This document shows, in pieces, positions 52,462 through 62,700 of a stretch of DNA of 64,000 bases (its first letter is position 1; the number at the start of each line of letters is the position of its first letter). The notes below the pieces were generated by a model. The model ran no database searches. It had not been told where the DNA came from and worked only from the letters and a program-made list of their open reading frames with translations. Both the position numbers and the translations under genes were made by a program. The DNA is from an uncultured Alphaproteobacteria bacterium (GTDB lineage: Bacteria > Pseudomonadota > Alphaproteobacteria > Micropepsales > Micropepsaceae), in the NCBI GenBank assembly GCA_903862715.1, contig CAIOYY010000063.1, positions 1 through 64,000 on the forward strand. The letters run 5' to 3'.

Positions 52462-53152
52462 CCGGCTGGCGCACCGAAAGCCGGTGCTGGATTTCCCAGC
52501 ATCGCGCCGGCACCGGATGGATCACCGGCACGCCGAGATCCTGTTCCAGCGTGTCAATGATGTTCAGGACCCGCCATCCGGAACCGAGCAGATAAATGCC
52601 CTGCGCCTCCTTACGGTGTTTCAGGAAGGCCTTCTTCACATGCGCATAGACGACTTCGGACGACAGCGAACCGACATCGTCGAAGGCGACGTCGATGCCG
52701 TCCATCGCAAGCACGTCGAACCCGGCCTCGCGGAAATAGTTGGCGAAGGTCTCGTTGATCTTGCCCGTGAAATACGACGCCCCCACAAAGCGCTTGATGC
52801 CCAGCGCCTTCAGCGCGCGGATATGGTTGGTGCCGGACGTGAAGACCGGCACCTGATAGGTCTTCTCCCAGGTCTTGATCAGCCTAGCCTCGCCCTCATG
52901 GCCGAGGAGCATGAAGGGCGGCGCGCCTTCCGGGTGGACAAGGTCTACCTTTTTCTCGGCGAGCCGGGCGATCAGGGGCTCATAGAGCCTAATCCCCCGG
53001 TCGAACTCCTCTTTGGCGCCCTTCTGGACGTCCAGAAACAGCGGAATAACCCCGATTCCGTCGGGGAGCATGCGGATAAGCTCCTCCATGGAGCCGGGCC
53101 GCATGGTCGGCTTGATGCACCCCACCACGCCGCGCCAGGATGTGAATGCCAA
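52418..53152 (-). CDS. Asp/Glu-racemase-superfamily protein without catalytic Cys pair
   Basis: A 244-residue protein resembling maleate isomerase/arylmalonate decarboxylase by size and repeats (PVFTSGTNHIRALKALGIKR, YLLGSGWRVLNIIDTLE). At the two positions where these enzymes carry a nucleophilic Cys, the sequence reads DLVHPEGAPPF and LLGSGWRV, with no Cys. Catalysis, if any, must differ. The only Cys near the end, in PARCWEIQ, is outside those motifs. It is divergent from hyuA (117-base gap), suggesting a shared regulatory region and pathway. Confidence 0.75.
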   Translation of the reverse strand: MAFTSWRGVVGCIKPTMRPGSMEELIRMLPDGIGVIPLFLDVQKGAKEEFDRGIRLYEPLIARLAEKKVDLVHPEGAPPFMLLGHEGEARLIKTWEKTYQVPVFTSGTNHIRALKALGIKRFVGASYFTGKINETFANYFREAGFDVLAMDGIDVAFDDVGSLSSEVVYAHVKKAFLKHRKEAQGIYLLGSGWRVLNIIDTLEQDLGVPVIHPVPARCWEIQHRLSVRQPVKGYGQLLAEMIPG

Positions 53153-53269
53153 ATTGCCCTCCCGAAGGTGATGCTGCCGTTAAAACTGGCATTGAAGCGG
53201 GGGCATTCAAGCATTAAGCGATAGAGCAAGCGAGGCCATCCAGCGCCTCCAAAAACATATGGGCAGGGA

Positions 53270-55330
53270 ATGGGGTATCGGGTCACGGTCGATACGGGGG
53301 GTACCTTCTCCGACTTCGTTTATCTGAACGAGGCGACGGACGAAATTTCGGTCGCCAAGCTCCCTTCCACCCCCGACGATCCCTCGCGCGCTATTCTCGC
53401 CGGCGTTCAGGTGCTGATCGACAAGGGGGTCGATCCGAAAGACATAAGCTATTTCTGCCACGGCACGACGGTCGGCACGAATGCGTTGCTCGAAGGCAAG
53501 GGTGTAAAAACCGGCCTTCTGGTGACGAAAGGCTTTCGCGCTATCTATGAGGTCGGCGAACAATCGCGCCCCTATGGCCCGGCGATCTTCGATATTCTCT
53601 ACGACAAACCGACCATGCTGGCGCCCGCCCGCCTCACTGGCGAAGCGCATGAACGCGTTGCAGCCAATGGTGACATTATCCTGCCGCTGGATGAGATTGC
53701 CTTGCGCGAGACCATCCGCGAGCTGCGCACCGCGAAGATCGAATCCCTCGCAGTATGTTTTCTGTTTTCGTTTCTGCGTCCCGCGCATGAGGAACGCGCC
53801 CGCGCGATTATGGCTGAGGAAATGCCGGGATGCAGCGTGTCGCTGTCCTCCGACATCGCGCCGCAGATCCGCGAATATTACCGTCTCTCCACAACGGTGA
53901 TTAACGCCTATCTCCAGCCGATCCTCGCGCGTTACATCGAGCGGCTCGAAGGGCGTCTCAACGGGGCGGGCGTGAAGACGCGCCAGAAATACATCATGCA
54001 GTCGAATGGTGGCATGGCGACCTTTGGCGCGTCGGCGAAAAAGGCCGTCGCCACCGTGCTTTCCGGCCCGGCGGGCGGCGTCAGCGCCAGCATTGAGGCC
54101 TGCCGCGCGACAGGCGAACAGAATCTCATCACTTTCGATATGGGTGGCACGTCCTGCGATGTCGCGCTGATCAAGGACGGCGAAGCCTCCGTCTCGACCC
54201 GCGGCAAGATCGACGGGCGCGATATCGCGCTGCCCATGATCGACATCAATACGGTCAGCGCAGGCGGCGGCACATTGGCGCGGGTCGATAAACTTGGCCA
54301 GCTGCGCGTCGGCCCCGAAAGCGCGGGCGCGGTACCGGGGCCGGCTTGCTACAGCCGCGGCGGCACGGAGCCCACGATTACTGATTGCAATCTCGTGCTC
54401 GGCTATCTCGGCGAGGACAATTTTCTCGGCGGCGGCATGCGCCTCGATGCGCGCGCCTCGCATGCCGCCCTCGAAAACAACGTCGCGACGCCGCTCTCGT
54501 TAAGTGTCGCTGATGCCGCGGAAGGCATTGTCCGCATCATCGATGTGAAGATGCAGGAAGCGATCAAGGCCATCTCAACTATGCGCGGGCATGATCTACG
54601 TGATTTTCATCTGCTGGCGTTCGGCGGGGCAGGGCCGCTTCATGCCGTTCGGATCGCGGAAAATCTCGGCATGGCGGGCGTCGTCGTGCCGCTTTACCCC
54701 GGCGTCTATTCCGCCATGGGCCTTCTCATCTCAGATGTGAAGCATGATTACGTCCGCTCGAAGATGAGCCCGCTCGCCGAAACACACGACACGGACATTC
54801 TGCAGATATTCGACGAGCTCGAAGAACAGGCGCTGGCCGATCTCCACGCTGAAGAGTTCTCCGACGACCGCATCGCCATCGAACGCGCGCTCGACATGCG
54901 TTATGCAGGCCAGGGTTACGAAATCACCGTGCCCTGTGCCTATCCTCTCGGCGCGGAAGGCATGCGCCGTTTGCGCACGCTATTTGACGAACAGCACAAA
55001 CAGATGTTCGGCCACACGGCGCCGCATGAGCCCGTGGAGATCGTTTCCTATCGCCTGCGCGGCATCGGACGCGTGCCGCCCGTTACCCTCCGTGAATTCA
55101 CGAAAACCGGCGCAGCGCTGAACGATGCCTTGCGCGAAACGCGGCCTGCGCGCTTTGACGGCAAGACGCTCGATTGTCCGGTGTATCAGCGCGAAAAGCT
55201 TGACGTCGGCATGGTTTTCTCAGGTCCCGCCATCATCGATCAGCTCGACTGCACCACTGTCGTTCCGCCGGGGCACAAGGTTTCCATCGATAAATTCCGC
55301 AATCTCCTGATCGTCCGGGAGGCAAGGTAA
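53270..55330 (+). CDS. hyuA: Hydantoinase/oxoprolinase family protein, HyuA-type subunit
   Basis: A 686-residue ATPase-fold subunit: VTVDTGGTFSDFVYL, FCHGTTVGTNALLEGKG, IMQSNGGMATFGASAKK, ITFDMGGTSCDVALI and LLAFGGAGPLHAVRIAE. This family includes ATP-dependent N-methylhydantoinase, 5-oxoprolinase and acetophenone/acetone carboxylases. With HyuB it hydrolyses or carboxylates a substrate at the cost of ATP. The start ATG 53270 has CAGGGA just upstream. Its stop overlaps the hyuB start (TAATG). The substrate is not known. Confidence 0.9.
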   Translation: MGYRVTVDTGGTFSDFVYLNEATDEISVAKLPSTPDDPSRAILAGVQVLIDKGVDPKDISYFCHGTTVGTNALLEGKGVKTGLLVTKGFRAIYEVGEQSRPYGPAIFDILYDKPTMLAPARLTGEAHERVAANGDIILPLDEIALRETIRELRTAKIESLAVCFLFSFLRPAHEERARAIMAEEMPGCSVSLSSDIAPQIREYYRLSTTVINAYLQPILARYIERLEGRLNGAGVKTRQKYIMQSNGGMATFGASAKKAVATVLSGPAGGVSASIEACRATGEQNLITFDMGGTSCDVALIKDGEASVSTRGKIDGRDIALPMIDINTVSAGGGTLARVDKLGQLRVGPESAGAVPGPACYSRGGTEPTITDCNLVLGYLGEDNFLGGGMRLDARASHAALENNVATPLSLSVADAAEGIVRIIDVKMQEAIKAISTMRGHDLRDFHLLAFGGAGPLHAVRIAENLGMAGVVVPLYPGVYSAMGLLISDVKHDYVRSKMSPLAETHDTDILQIFDELEEQALADLHAEEFSDDRIAIERALDMRYAGQGYEITVPCAYPLGAEGMRRLRTLFDEQHKQMFGHTAPHEPVEIVSYRLRGIGRVPPVTLREFTKTGAALNDALRETRPARFDGKTLDCPVYQREKLDVGMVFSGPAIIDQLDCTTVVPPGHKVSIDKFRNLLIVREAR

Positions 55331-57087
55331 TGACGGGAAGCGCACCGCAATTGGATGCCGTCGCCATCGAGATCGTGAAGGCAAGCCTTGATGGCATCGT
55401 GCAGGAAATGCAGAACTCGCTGTTTCGCACCGGGTTCTCGACCATTGTGCGCGAGTCGCAGGATGCGTCCTGCGCCATCATGAACCCGGTAGGCGATGTC
55501 GTGGCGCAGCATGTGGTGCTGCCTCTGCATATCGGTTCTTTCCCGGCCTGCTGCCGCGCGGTGTTGAGAGCCTATGACGACATTGCCGAGGGGGACGCCT
55601 ATATCATCAATCATCCCTACGAGGGCGGCAGCCCCCATGCGCCCGACATGGCGGTGATCACGCCGGTGTTCTCGGGCACCGAACTTGTCGCCTTCTGCGC
55701 TTCCATCGCGCACAAAAGCGATATTGGCGGACCGGTGCCGGGTTCGTGCTCGGGCCAGGCGAAGGAAGTCTTCAACGAAGGCCTGCAGCTTCCGGCGCTG
55801 CGCTATCAGCGTGGAGAGACGCGCGATTTCGGAATCGAGCGCATCATCGCCGCCAACAGCCGCACACCCGAACTCGTGCTCGGTGATATTCGGGGCCAGG
55901 TCGGCGCCAGCCGCCTCGGCGAACAGCGCGTGCTGGAATTGATGGGAAAGTTCGGCAAGGACAACACTATCGCCTCTTTCGCCAGATTGATGGACTTGTC
56001 CGAGCGCAAGATGCGCGCCGCCATCGCCGAATGGGGCGATGGGCGATTCGAAGCCGAACGTTTCGTCGATGATGACGGCGTCGAACTGAACAAGCCCGTT
56101 CGCATTCATGTCGTCGTCGAGAAAAAAGGCGACGCCATCCATCTCGATTTCACTGGCTCCGCCGATCAGACCAAGGGCCCTGCCAATGTGCGTCCGCCTC
56201 TCGTACAGGCCGCCATCGGCTATTGCCTGATCTCGCTGGTCGATCCGCACATCTTCATCAATAGCGGCGTGATGCGCGCCTTTACCTTCACCGCCCGGGA
56301 GGGCAGCGTGGTGAATCCGCGCTTCCCCGCGCCCGTGAACACCTACAATCCGACCGTGCATGCGCTGGTGGAGGCGGTCTTCGCCGCGCTGGTCAATATC
56401 CTGCCCGAACGTGCCCGCGCCGATGGCTGCGCCAGCCGCTCGATCATTCTCGGCGGGCGTTCGACCTCGGCGGGCAAAAGTTATGTGCAATACGAAATTC
56501 TCGGCGGCGGAGGCGGCGCGCGCGCTGGGAAGGACGGCGTCTCCGGCACCTCAGTCAATCAGTCCAATGCAAAAATCGCCTCCATCGAGATCATCGAAAG
56601 CGAATTCCCGACCCGTATCCTCAAATTCGAACTCATTCCGGATTCCGGCGGCGCGGGGGCTTATCGCGGCGGCCTCGGCATGCGCCGCGAATATCTGAAT
56701 CTGCAGGACGCGCGCTTCTCCATCCGGTCGGCCAAGCACGTCATCGCCCCCCATGGCGCAAATGGCGCGGGCGATGGGCGCACAGGCGATATCCTGATTA
56801 ATCCGGGAAGCCCCGAGGAAAAGCGCCTTCCCACCCGTTATGCCGATTACCCCTTGAAAGCAGGCGATATTTTCCGCCTCGACACGCCGGGCGGCGGCGG
56901 TTTCGGCGCTTCACGAGACCGCGATCCGGAAAGGGTTTTGGCCGACGTGAAAGAAGGCTATGTGTCCCGCCACGCGGCGCGGGACGTCTATGCGGTCGTG
57001 CTCAAGGAACAGGACGGGGTCGTAACCCTGGACAGGGCGGCAACGGAAGAATTGCGCGGGGAAATACCCCCGCGCCCCAAAGCTTGA
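55330..57087 (+). CDS. hyuB: Hydantoinase B/oxoprolinase family protein, HyuB-type subunit
   Basis: A 585-residue partner subunit: LFRTGFSTIVRESQDASCAI, INHPYEGGSPHAPDMAVI, HLDFTGSADQTKGPANV and AYRGGLGMRREYL are the hydantoinase B signatures. Its length is as expected for two-subunit members; the fused 5-oxoprolinases are about 1,250-1,300 residues. The ATG overlaps the hyuA stop by one base, so the two are translationally coupled. A 3-hydroxyisobutyrate-dehydrogenase-type gene follows 31 bases later. Confidence 0.9.
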   Translation: MTGSAPQLDAVAIEIVKASLDGIVQEMQNSLFRTGFSTIVRESQDASCAIMNPVGDVVAQHVVLPLHIGSFPACCRAVLRAYDDIAEGDAYIINHPYEGGSPHAPDMAVITPVFSGTELVAFCASIAHKSDIGGPVPGSCSGQAKEVFNEGLQLPALRYQRGETRDFGIERIIAANSRTPELVLGDIRGQVGASRLGEQRVLELMGKFGKDNTIASFARLMDLSERKMRAAIAEWGDGRFEAERFVDDDGVELNKPVRIHVVVEKKGDAIHLDFTGSADQTKGPANVRPPLVQAAIGYCLISLVDPHIFINSGVMRAFTFTAREGSVVNPRFPAPVNTYNPTVHALVEAVFAALVNILPERARADGCASRSIILGGRSTSAGKSYVQYEILGGGGGARAGKDGVSGTSVNQSNAKIASIEIIESEFPTRILKFELIPDSGGAGAYRGGLGMRREYLNLQDARFSIRSAKHVIAPHGANGAGDGRTGDILINPGSPEEKRLPTRYADYPLKAGDIFRLDTPGGGGFGASRDRDPERVLADVKEGYVSRHAARDVYAVVLKEQDGVVTLDRAATEELRGEIPPRPKA

Positions 57088-57118
57088 ACAGCTTAATCAG
57101 AAAGAAGGAATGCGTTTC

Positions 57119-57928
57119 ATGACAGTCAAAAATGCAGGCGTGATCGGTCTCGGTGCGATGGGCCATCCTATGGCGAAGCACATGGCGGCGAAGGGTTTCG
57201 TCGTTTCGGGCTACGACGTGTTTGAAGGCGCGCAGGCGAAAGCGAAAGAAGTCGGCGTGAAGATCGTCGGCTCTCCTGCCGAAGTCGGCGCCAATGCCGA
57301 CGTGGTTGTGGTGATGGTGGCGACCGACGACCAGGTTGTCGATGTGGTCCTGAATTCGGGTCTGCTCGATAAGTTGCAGAAGGGCGCGGTCATCTGCATC
57401 GCCAGCTCCTGTTCGCCGACCACCGCGCAGGATCTGGAAAAGGCCTGCAACGATAAAGGCATTGGCCTTCTCGATACGCCGGTCGTGCTCGGTCAGGAAG
57501 CGGCGGACAATGGCACGCTCACCGTGTTCTGCGGCGGCAAGCAGGATGCCTTCGATAAGGCGAAGCCGGTTCTCGACGCGTTCGGCAAAAGCGTCATGCT
57601 GGTCGGGCCGAGCGGCATGGGTCAGCTCACCAAGACCTGCAACAATCTTCTGCTCTGGGCCTGCATGTCGGCGAATTATGAAACGCTGACCTTCGCCAAG
57701 GCGAATGGCGCCGACGTGAACAAGATGATCGCGGCCTTGCAGCACTCTTCGGGTGCGAACTGGTCGCTGTCGCGCTGGGGCAAGTCCACCGGCAAATGGG
57801 CCGAGAAGGACATGGACGTGGCGCTCGATCTCGCGCAGGACGCCAAGGTTCCGATGCCGTTGTCCGCGCTCGTCGATCAGCTCATGAAGGGCATGAACAA
57901 CGAGAAGATGAAGGCCTTGATGTCGTAA
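57119..57928 (+). CDS. Beta-hydroxyacid dehydrogenase (3-hydroxyisobutyrate dehydrogenase family)
   Basis: About 269 residues. The N-terminal cofactor motif is GVIGLGAMGHPMAKHMAAKG. The substrate motif is TPVVLGQEAADNGTLTVFCG (D.PV.GG..GA...TL), with catalytic Lys in GPSGMGQLTKTCNNLL. It oxidises a 3-hydroxyacid with NAD(P). ATG 57119 is preferred because AGAAGGA lies ten bases upstream; the track ATG 57110 is too close to it. It ends the hyuAB operon, with hairpins after its stop. Confidence 0.9.
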   Translation: MTVKNAGVIGLGAMGHPMAKHMAAKGFVVSGYDVFEGAQAKAKEVGVKIVGSPAEVGANADVVVVMVATDDQVVDVVLNSGLLDKLQKGAVICIASSCSPTTAQDLEKACNDKGIGLLDTPVVLGQEAADNGTLTVFCGGKQDAFDKAKPVLDAFGKSVMLVGPSGMGQLTKTCNNLLLWACMSANYETLTFAKANGADVNKMIAALQHSSGANWSLSRWGKSTGKWAEKDMDVALDLAQDAKVPMPLSALVDQLMKGMNNEKMKALMS

Positions 57929-57938
57929 TCTGAGTGAT

Positions 57939-57971
57939 CTCCTCATGCTGAGCCTGTCGAAGCATGAGGAG
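57939..57971. repeat. REP-like palindrome CTCCTCATGCT-N11-AGCATGAGGAG
   Basis: A perfect 11-base inverted repeat with centre GAGCCTGTCGA. The full string (CTCATGCTGAGCCTGTCGAAGCATGAG) resembles a widespread alphaproteobacterial extragenic repeat. It lies 11 bases after the dehydrogenase stop. I noticed only this copy in the window. Confidence 0.55.
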
Positions 57972-57981
57972 AAACGAAACA

Positions 57982-58020
57982 GGGCCTCACCCGTCAATAC
58001 TGGGTGGGGCCCATTTTTCC
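57982..58020 (+). terminator. Rho-independent terminator after the hyuAB-dehydrogenase operon
   Basis: GGGCCTCACCC-N9-GGGTGGGGCCC forms an 11-base GC-rich stem with one G-T pair, followed by ATTTTTCC. It lies 54-92 bases after the dehydrogenase stop and 13 bases before the SDR start. It would end the upstream operon, leaving the SDR gene with its own promoter or read-through. Confidence 0.75.
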
Positions 58021-58032
58021 TAAGGATACCGC

Positions 58033-58794
58033 ATGAAACTCGAGGGTCAGGTCGCCATCGTCACAGGTGCTGGACGTAACATCGGCGAGGGCATTGCAAA
58101 ACTTCTGTCGTCGGAAGGCGCATCGATTGCGGTGGTCGATCTCGACAAGGCTCGCGGGGACCGGGTCGCTTCCGAAATCAACGCATCGGGCGGCAAGGCA
58201 AAAGCCTATGTCTGTGACGTTTCGAAGGAAGCGGACATCATTGCGACTGTCAAAGGCGTTGCCGCCGATTTTGGGCGCATTGACATCCTGATCAACAATG
58301 CCGCGATTTCCGACAACAAGCACATTCTCGATATCACCAAGGAACAATGGGATCTGACGCTCGCCGTCACGCTCACTGCGCCCATGCTGTTCGGAAAATA
58401 TGTTGCCAAGGAAATGATCGCGGGCGGCCACGGCGGCAAGATGGTCAATACATCATCGACCTCTGGCTATTTCGGCCGTCCCCGTTCCATCGCCTATACG
58501 GCGGCGAAAGCGGGCATTCTCAATCTCACGCGCTCGATGGCGATCCAGCTTGCGGCCTATGACATCCGGGTCAATTGCGTGGTGCCGAACAAGATCGGCT
58601 CGCCCGTCGGCAAGGACGAACACAATCCCGATCGCAACGTGCTGAATTTGCGCAAGCGCGAAGGCACGCCGGAAGACCTCGCCAAAGCGGTGCTCTTTCT
58701 CGTCTCCGACGATTCCGACTTCATTGATGGCGCGCATCTGATGGTCGATGGCGGCTGCAGCGCTTTGATGCCGGGCGGCGACTACAAGGGATGA
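58033..58794 (+). CDS. SDR-family oxidoreductase (intact active site)
   Basis: A 253-residue short-chain dehydrogenase: cofactor motif VTGAGRNIGEGIAKLL, ILINNAAISDNKHIL, catalytic Ser in VNTSSTSGYFG and Tyr/Lys in SIAYTAAKAGILN, with the C-terminal DGAHLMVDGGCSALM. Unlike the SDR at 20.2 kb, the Ser-Tyr-Lys site is complete. It would reduce or oxidise a keto/hydroxy compound with NAD(P). The start is ATG after AAGGATACC. Its stop overlaps the next start (ATGA). Confidence 0.92.
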   Translation: MKLEGQVAIVTGAGRNIGEGIAKLLSSEGASIAVVDLDKARGDRVASEINASGGKAKAYVCDVSKEADIIATVKGVAADFGRIDILINNAAISDNKHILDITKEQWDLTLAVTLTAPMLFGKYVAKEMIAGGHGGKMVNTSSTSGYFGRPRSIAYTAAKAGILNLTRSMAIQLAAYDIRVNCVVPNKIGSPVGKDEHNPDRNVLNLRKREGTPEDLAKAVLFLVSDDSDFIDGAHLMVDGGCSALMPGGDYKG

Positions 58795-59513
58795 GCTACG
58801 CGCCGGTCGTTCCCCGCGCTCGCATCGGCTTCATCATTCCGTCCTCGAACCGGATGGTGGAGCCGCAGATGCAGCGCTATCTCCCCGCCGGCATCGTTCC
58901 CCACTTCACCCGTATCGGCATGACCAACCGGCACAAAAGACCGTTGCCCGAACTCCTGCCGAAAATCCTGGAGGCCGCCGACCTCCTGAACGATTCTAAA
59001 TGCGACGTGATCGTCTTTCAGTGCACCGGCACCTCAATGTCGGGCGGGGTCGATATGGACCACCATGTCGTCGAGGAAATTGCGAAAGCGACCAGCCGCC
59101 CGGCGATCAGCACCGCCTCTGCCCTGAACGCGGCCTTCACGGCGCTCGGTGCCCGCCGTCTGGCCTTCGTGTCGGAGACCGCCGAGGCGGGCCACGCGAA
59201 GAAGCTGGCCTATCTTCGGGAAGCCGGTTTCGAGATCGTCGCCGACCGCGCGGTGGGACTTGCCGGCTCCGATGCCTATTGTACGGTGCCCCCGGAATTC
59301 TGGCGTGATACCGGGCTCGCGCTTTCCGCCGACTCGGCGGAGGCCATTTTCCTTTCCTGCGCCAACATCTCCGCTATTGATGCCATCGAGGAATTGGAAG
59401 CGGCGACCGGAAAGCCAGTGGTCACCAGCAATCAGGCGGCGCTCTGGTCCGCCCTCCGAACCGCCGGAATCCGCGACCAAATCCCGCGTCTCGGGGCGTT
59501 GATGCGCCGGTAA
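58791..59513 (+). CDS. Maleate isomerase / Asp-Glu racemase family protein
   Basis: A 240-residue member of the maleate cis-trans isomerase family with both catalytic Cys: Cys78 in IVFQCTGTSMSG and Cys190 in IFLSCANISAID. The start RIGFIIPSSNRMVEPQM is typical. It could isomerise maleate-type acids or racemise or decarboxylate a related compound. The ATG overlaps the SDR stop by four bases, making a two-gene unit. It contrasts with the Cys-less family member at 52.4 kb. Confidence 0.85.
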   Translation: MSYAPVVPRARIGFIIPSSNRMVEPQMQRYLPAGIVPHFTRIGMTNRHKRPLPELLPKILEAADLLNDSKCDVIVFQCTGTSMSGGVDMDHHVVEEIAKATSRPAISTASALNAAFTALGARRLAFVSETAEAGHAKKLAYLREAGFEIVADRAVGLAGSDAYCTVPPEFWRDTGLALSADSAEAIFLSCANISAIDAIEELEAATGKPVVTSNQAALWSALRTAGIRDQIPRLGALMRR

Positions 59514-59716
59514 CGTGAAACTTGGCGTGGATACAGGCAATCCGCGGCATTTTTCCCCCAGCTCTGCATTCGCTCGCGCGGAAAGAACGTTGCAATGACT
59601 CCCCCAAGCGGGAGATAATAAAAAATGTTGCTCCGGTGGAGATCCGACCTGTCGTAATTGGTAGGGCAGGTGAGGCGCCGAAGCTGCAACTGGGAAGAAT
59701 ACAACCAAGGCGTGTA

Positions 59717-62700
59717 ATGGGCGCTCTGCCGAAACAGGGTCTTTACGACCCAAGCCGAGAGCATGACTCGTGCGGCGTTGGATTTGTGGCCAATATAAAA
59801 GGCCTCAAGTCGCACGATATTGTCAGCCGTGGTCTTGAGGTTCTGGTGAATCTCGACCATCGCGGCGCTGTGGGCGCGGACCCTCTGGTCGGTGACGGCG
59901 CTGGCTGTCTCATTCAGATTCCGGACCGTTTGCTGCGCGACTGGGCCGGCAAGAATGGTCTGACGCTGCCGCAACCGGGCGATTATGCCGTGGCGCAGTG
60001 TTTCCTTCCCCGCGACGAGAAGGCCTGCAAGCTCGCGGTCAAACAGTTCGAGCATTACATCAAGGTTGAAGGCCAGTTAATCGTCGGCTGGCGTGATGTG
60101 CCGACCAACCACGAAGGCATCGGCAAGCGCGTGCTGGCCGAGATGCCGGTGTTCCGGCAGGCCATTGTCGCCCGCGGCCCCAAGACGAAGGACCAGGATG
60201 CGTTCGAGCGCAAGCTCCTCGCCATCCGCAAGCAGACGCAGAATCCGCTCGCGGGTCTTGCCGAAAAGCACGGCCTTCCCGATCTGACCGATTTCTATAT
60301 GCCGTCCTTCTCGACGCGGACCATTGTCTACAAGGGAATGATCCTCGCGACGCAGCTCGAAGGCTTCTACGCCGATCTCACCGATCCGCTGACCGAATCG
60401 GCGATTGCGATGGTGCATCAGCGTTTCTCGACCAACACTTTTCCATCGTGGAAGCTAGCGCATCCCTATCGCTTCATCGCGCATAATGGCGAAATCAATA
60501 CTGTGCGCGGCAACGTCAACTGGATGTATGCCCGCCGCCGCACGATGGAATCCGATCTTCTCGGACCCGATCTGGACAAGATGTGGCCGCTGATTCCGCA
60601 TGGTCAGTCGGACACTGCGTGCCTCGATAACGCGCTCGAACTTCTCGTCGCGGGTGGTTATCCGCTGGCGCATGCGATGATGATGCTGATCCCGGAAGCC
60701 TGGGCGGGCAATCCGCTGATGGATTCCAAGCGCAAGGCTTTCTACGAATATCATGCCGCGCTGATGGAACCGTGGGACGGCCCGGCAGCGATTGCCTTTA
60801 CCGATGGCCGTCAAATCGGCGCGACGCTCGACCGCAACGGCCTGCGCCCCGCGCGCTTCATCGTCACCGACGACGACCGCGTGATTATGGCGTCCGAAGC
60901 GGGCGTGCTGACGATTCCCGAAGACAAGATCTTGCGCAAATGGCGCCTGCAGCCGGGCAAGATGCTGCTGATCGATCTGGAAGAAGGCCGCATCGTCGAA
61001 GACGACGAAATCAAGCGCGACCTCTCCGAGCAGGAACCTTACGAAGAGTGGCTGAAGGACACGCAGTTCAAGCTCGCCGAGCTTCCCGATCTGCCCGAAC
61101 CTCCCGCGAAACATGCTCTCGCCAATGAGGCGACGCTTCTCGACCGCCAGCAGGCCTTTGGTTATACGCAGGAAGACGTGCAGTTCTTCCTCGAGCCCAT
61201 GGGCCGCGATGGTGACGATCCTATCGGCTCGATGGGCACTGATACGCCCATCGCCGTGCTCTCGCGCAAGGCGAAGCTTCTGTACAATTATTTCAAGCAG
61301 AACTTTGCGCAGGTCACCAATCCGCCGATCGATCCAATCCGCGAAGAATTGGTGATGTCGCTGGTGTCGATGATCGGGCCACGTCCTAATCTTCTTGGTC
61401 ATCACGCGGGATCGCATAAGCGTCTCGAAGTTTCGCAGCCGGTGCTGACCGATTCCGATCTGGAGAAGATCCGGTCGATTTCCGAACTGCTCGACGGCGC
61501 TTTCCGTACCGCGACCATCGACGCCACCTGGCCCGCCAGCGAAGGCGCGGCGGGTTTGGAGAGAGCCGTCGAACGCATCTGCCGCGACGCGACGGAAGCG
61601 GTGCTGGCCGACAACAACATTCTCATTCTGTCGGACCGCGAAGTATCCGCCGACCGCATTCCGATTCCGGCGCTGCTCGCCACCGCCGCCGTGCATCATC
61701 ATCTGATCCGCCAGGGCCTGCGCATGCAGACGGGCCTCGTGGTCGAGACCGGTGAAGCGCGCGAGGTGCATCATTTCTGCGTGCTCGCGGGCTATGGCGC
61801 GGAAGCGATCAACCCCTATCTGGCGTTTGAGTCGCTCGAGCATATCCGTGTGGAAAACAAGGTGCCGCTTGACGCCTATACGGTGCGCAAGAATTTCATC
61901 AAGGCCATCGGCAAGGGCGTCTTGAAGGTCATGTCCAAAATGGGCATCTCGACCTATCAGTCCTATTGCGGCGCGCAGATTTTCGACGCGGTCGGTCTTT
62001 CGACCGCGTTCCTCGACAAATATTTCACGGGCACCGCGACCGCCATCGAAGGCGCAGGCATCAAGGAAATCGCCGAGGAATGCGTGCGCCGTCACCGCGA
62101 CGCCTATGGCGACAGCCCGATTTACAAGCACCTTCTGGATGTCGGCGGCGATTATGCGTTCCGCATCCGTGGCGAAGACCATGCCTGGACGCCGGAATCG
62201 GTCGCCAGCCTGCAGCATGCGGTACGCGGCAATCAGCCGGATTCCTACAAAACCTTCGCGGCTTCGATCAACGAGCAGAGTGAACGTCTGCTCACGATCC
62301 GCGGCTTGATGCAGTTCAAATTCGCCGACACCCCGATTCCGCTCGACGAGGTCGAACCCGCGTCCGAAATCGTCAAACGTTTCGCCACCGGCGCGATGAG
62401 CTTCGGTTCGATCAGCCGTGAGGCACATACGACGCTGGCGATTGCCATGAACCGCATCGGCGGACGTTCGAACACGGGTGAAGGCGGTGAAGAAGCCGAC
62501 CGTTTCAAGCCGCTGCCGAACGGCGATTCCATGCGCTCGAAGATCAAGCAGGTGGCGTCGGGCCGCTTTGGCGTGACGATTGAGTATCTCGTCAATTCCG
62601 ATGACATTCAGATCAAGATGGCGCAGGGCGCGAAGCCCGGCGAGGGCGGACAATTGCCCGGCCATAAGGTCGACAAGAACATCGCCAAGGTGCGTCATTC

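Noticed and set aside
53207-54463. 418-residue minus ORF opposite hyuA
   Set aside because: Shadow of hyuA; no recognisable domain.
55240-56490. 416-residue minus ORF opposite hyuB
   Set aside because: Shadow of hyuB, which has full family motifs.
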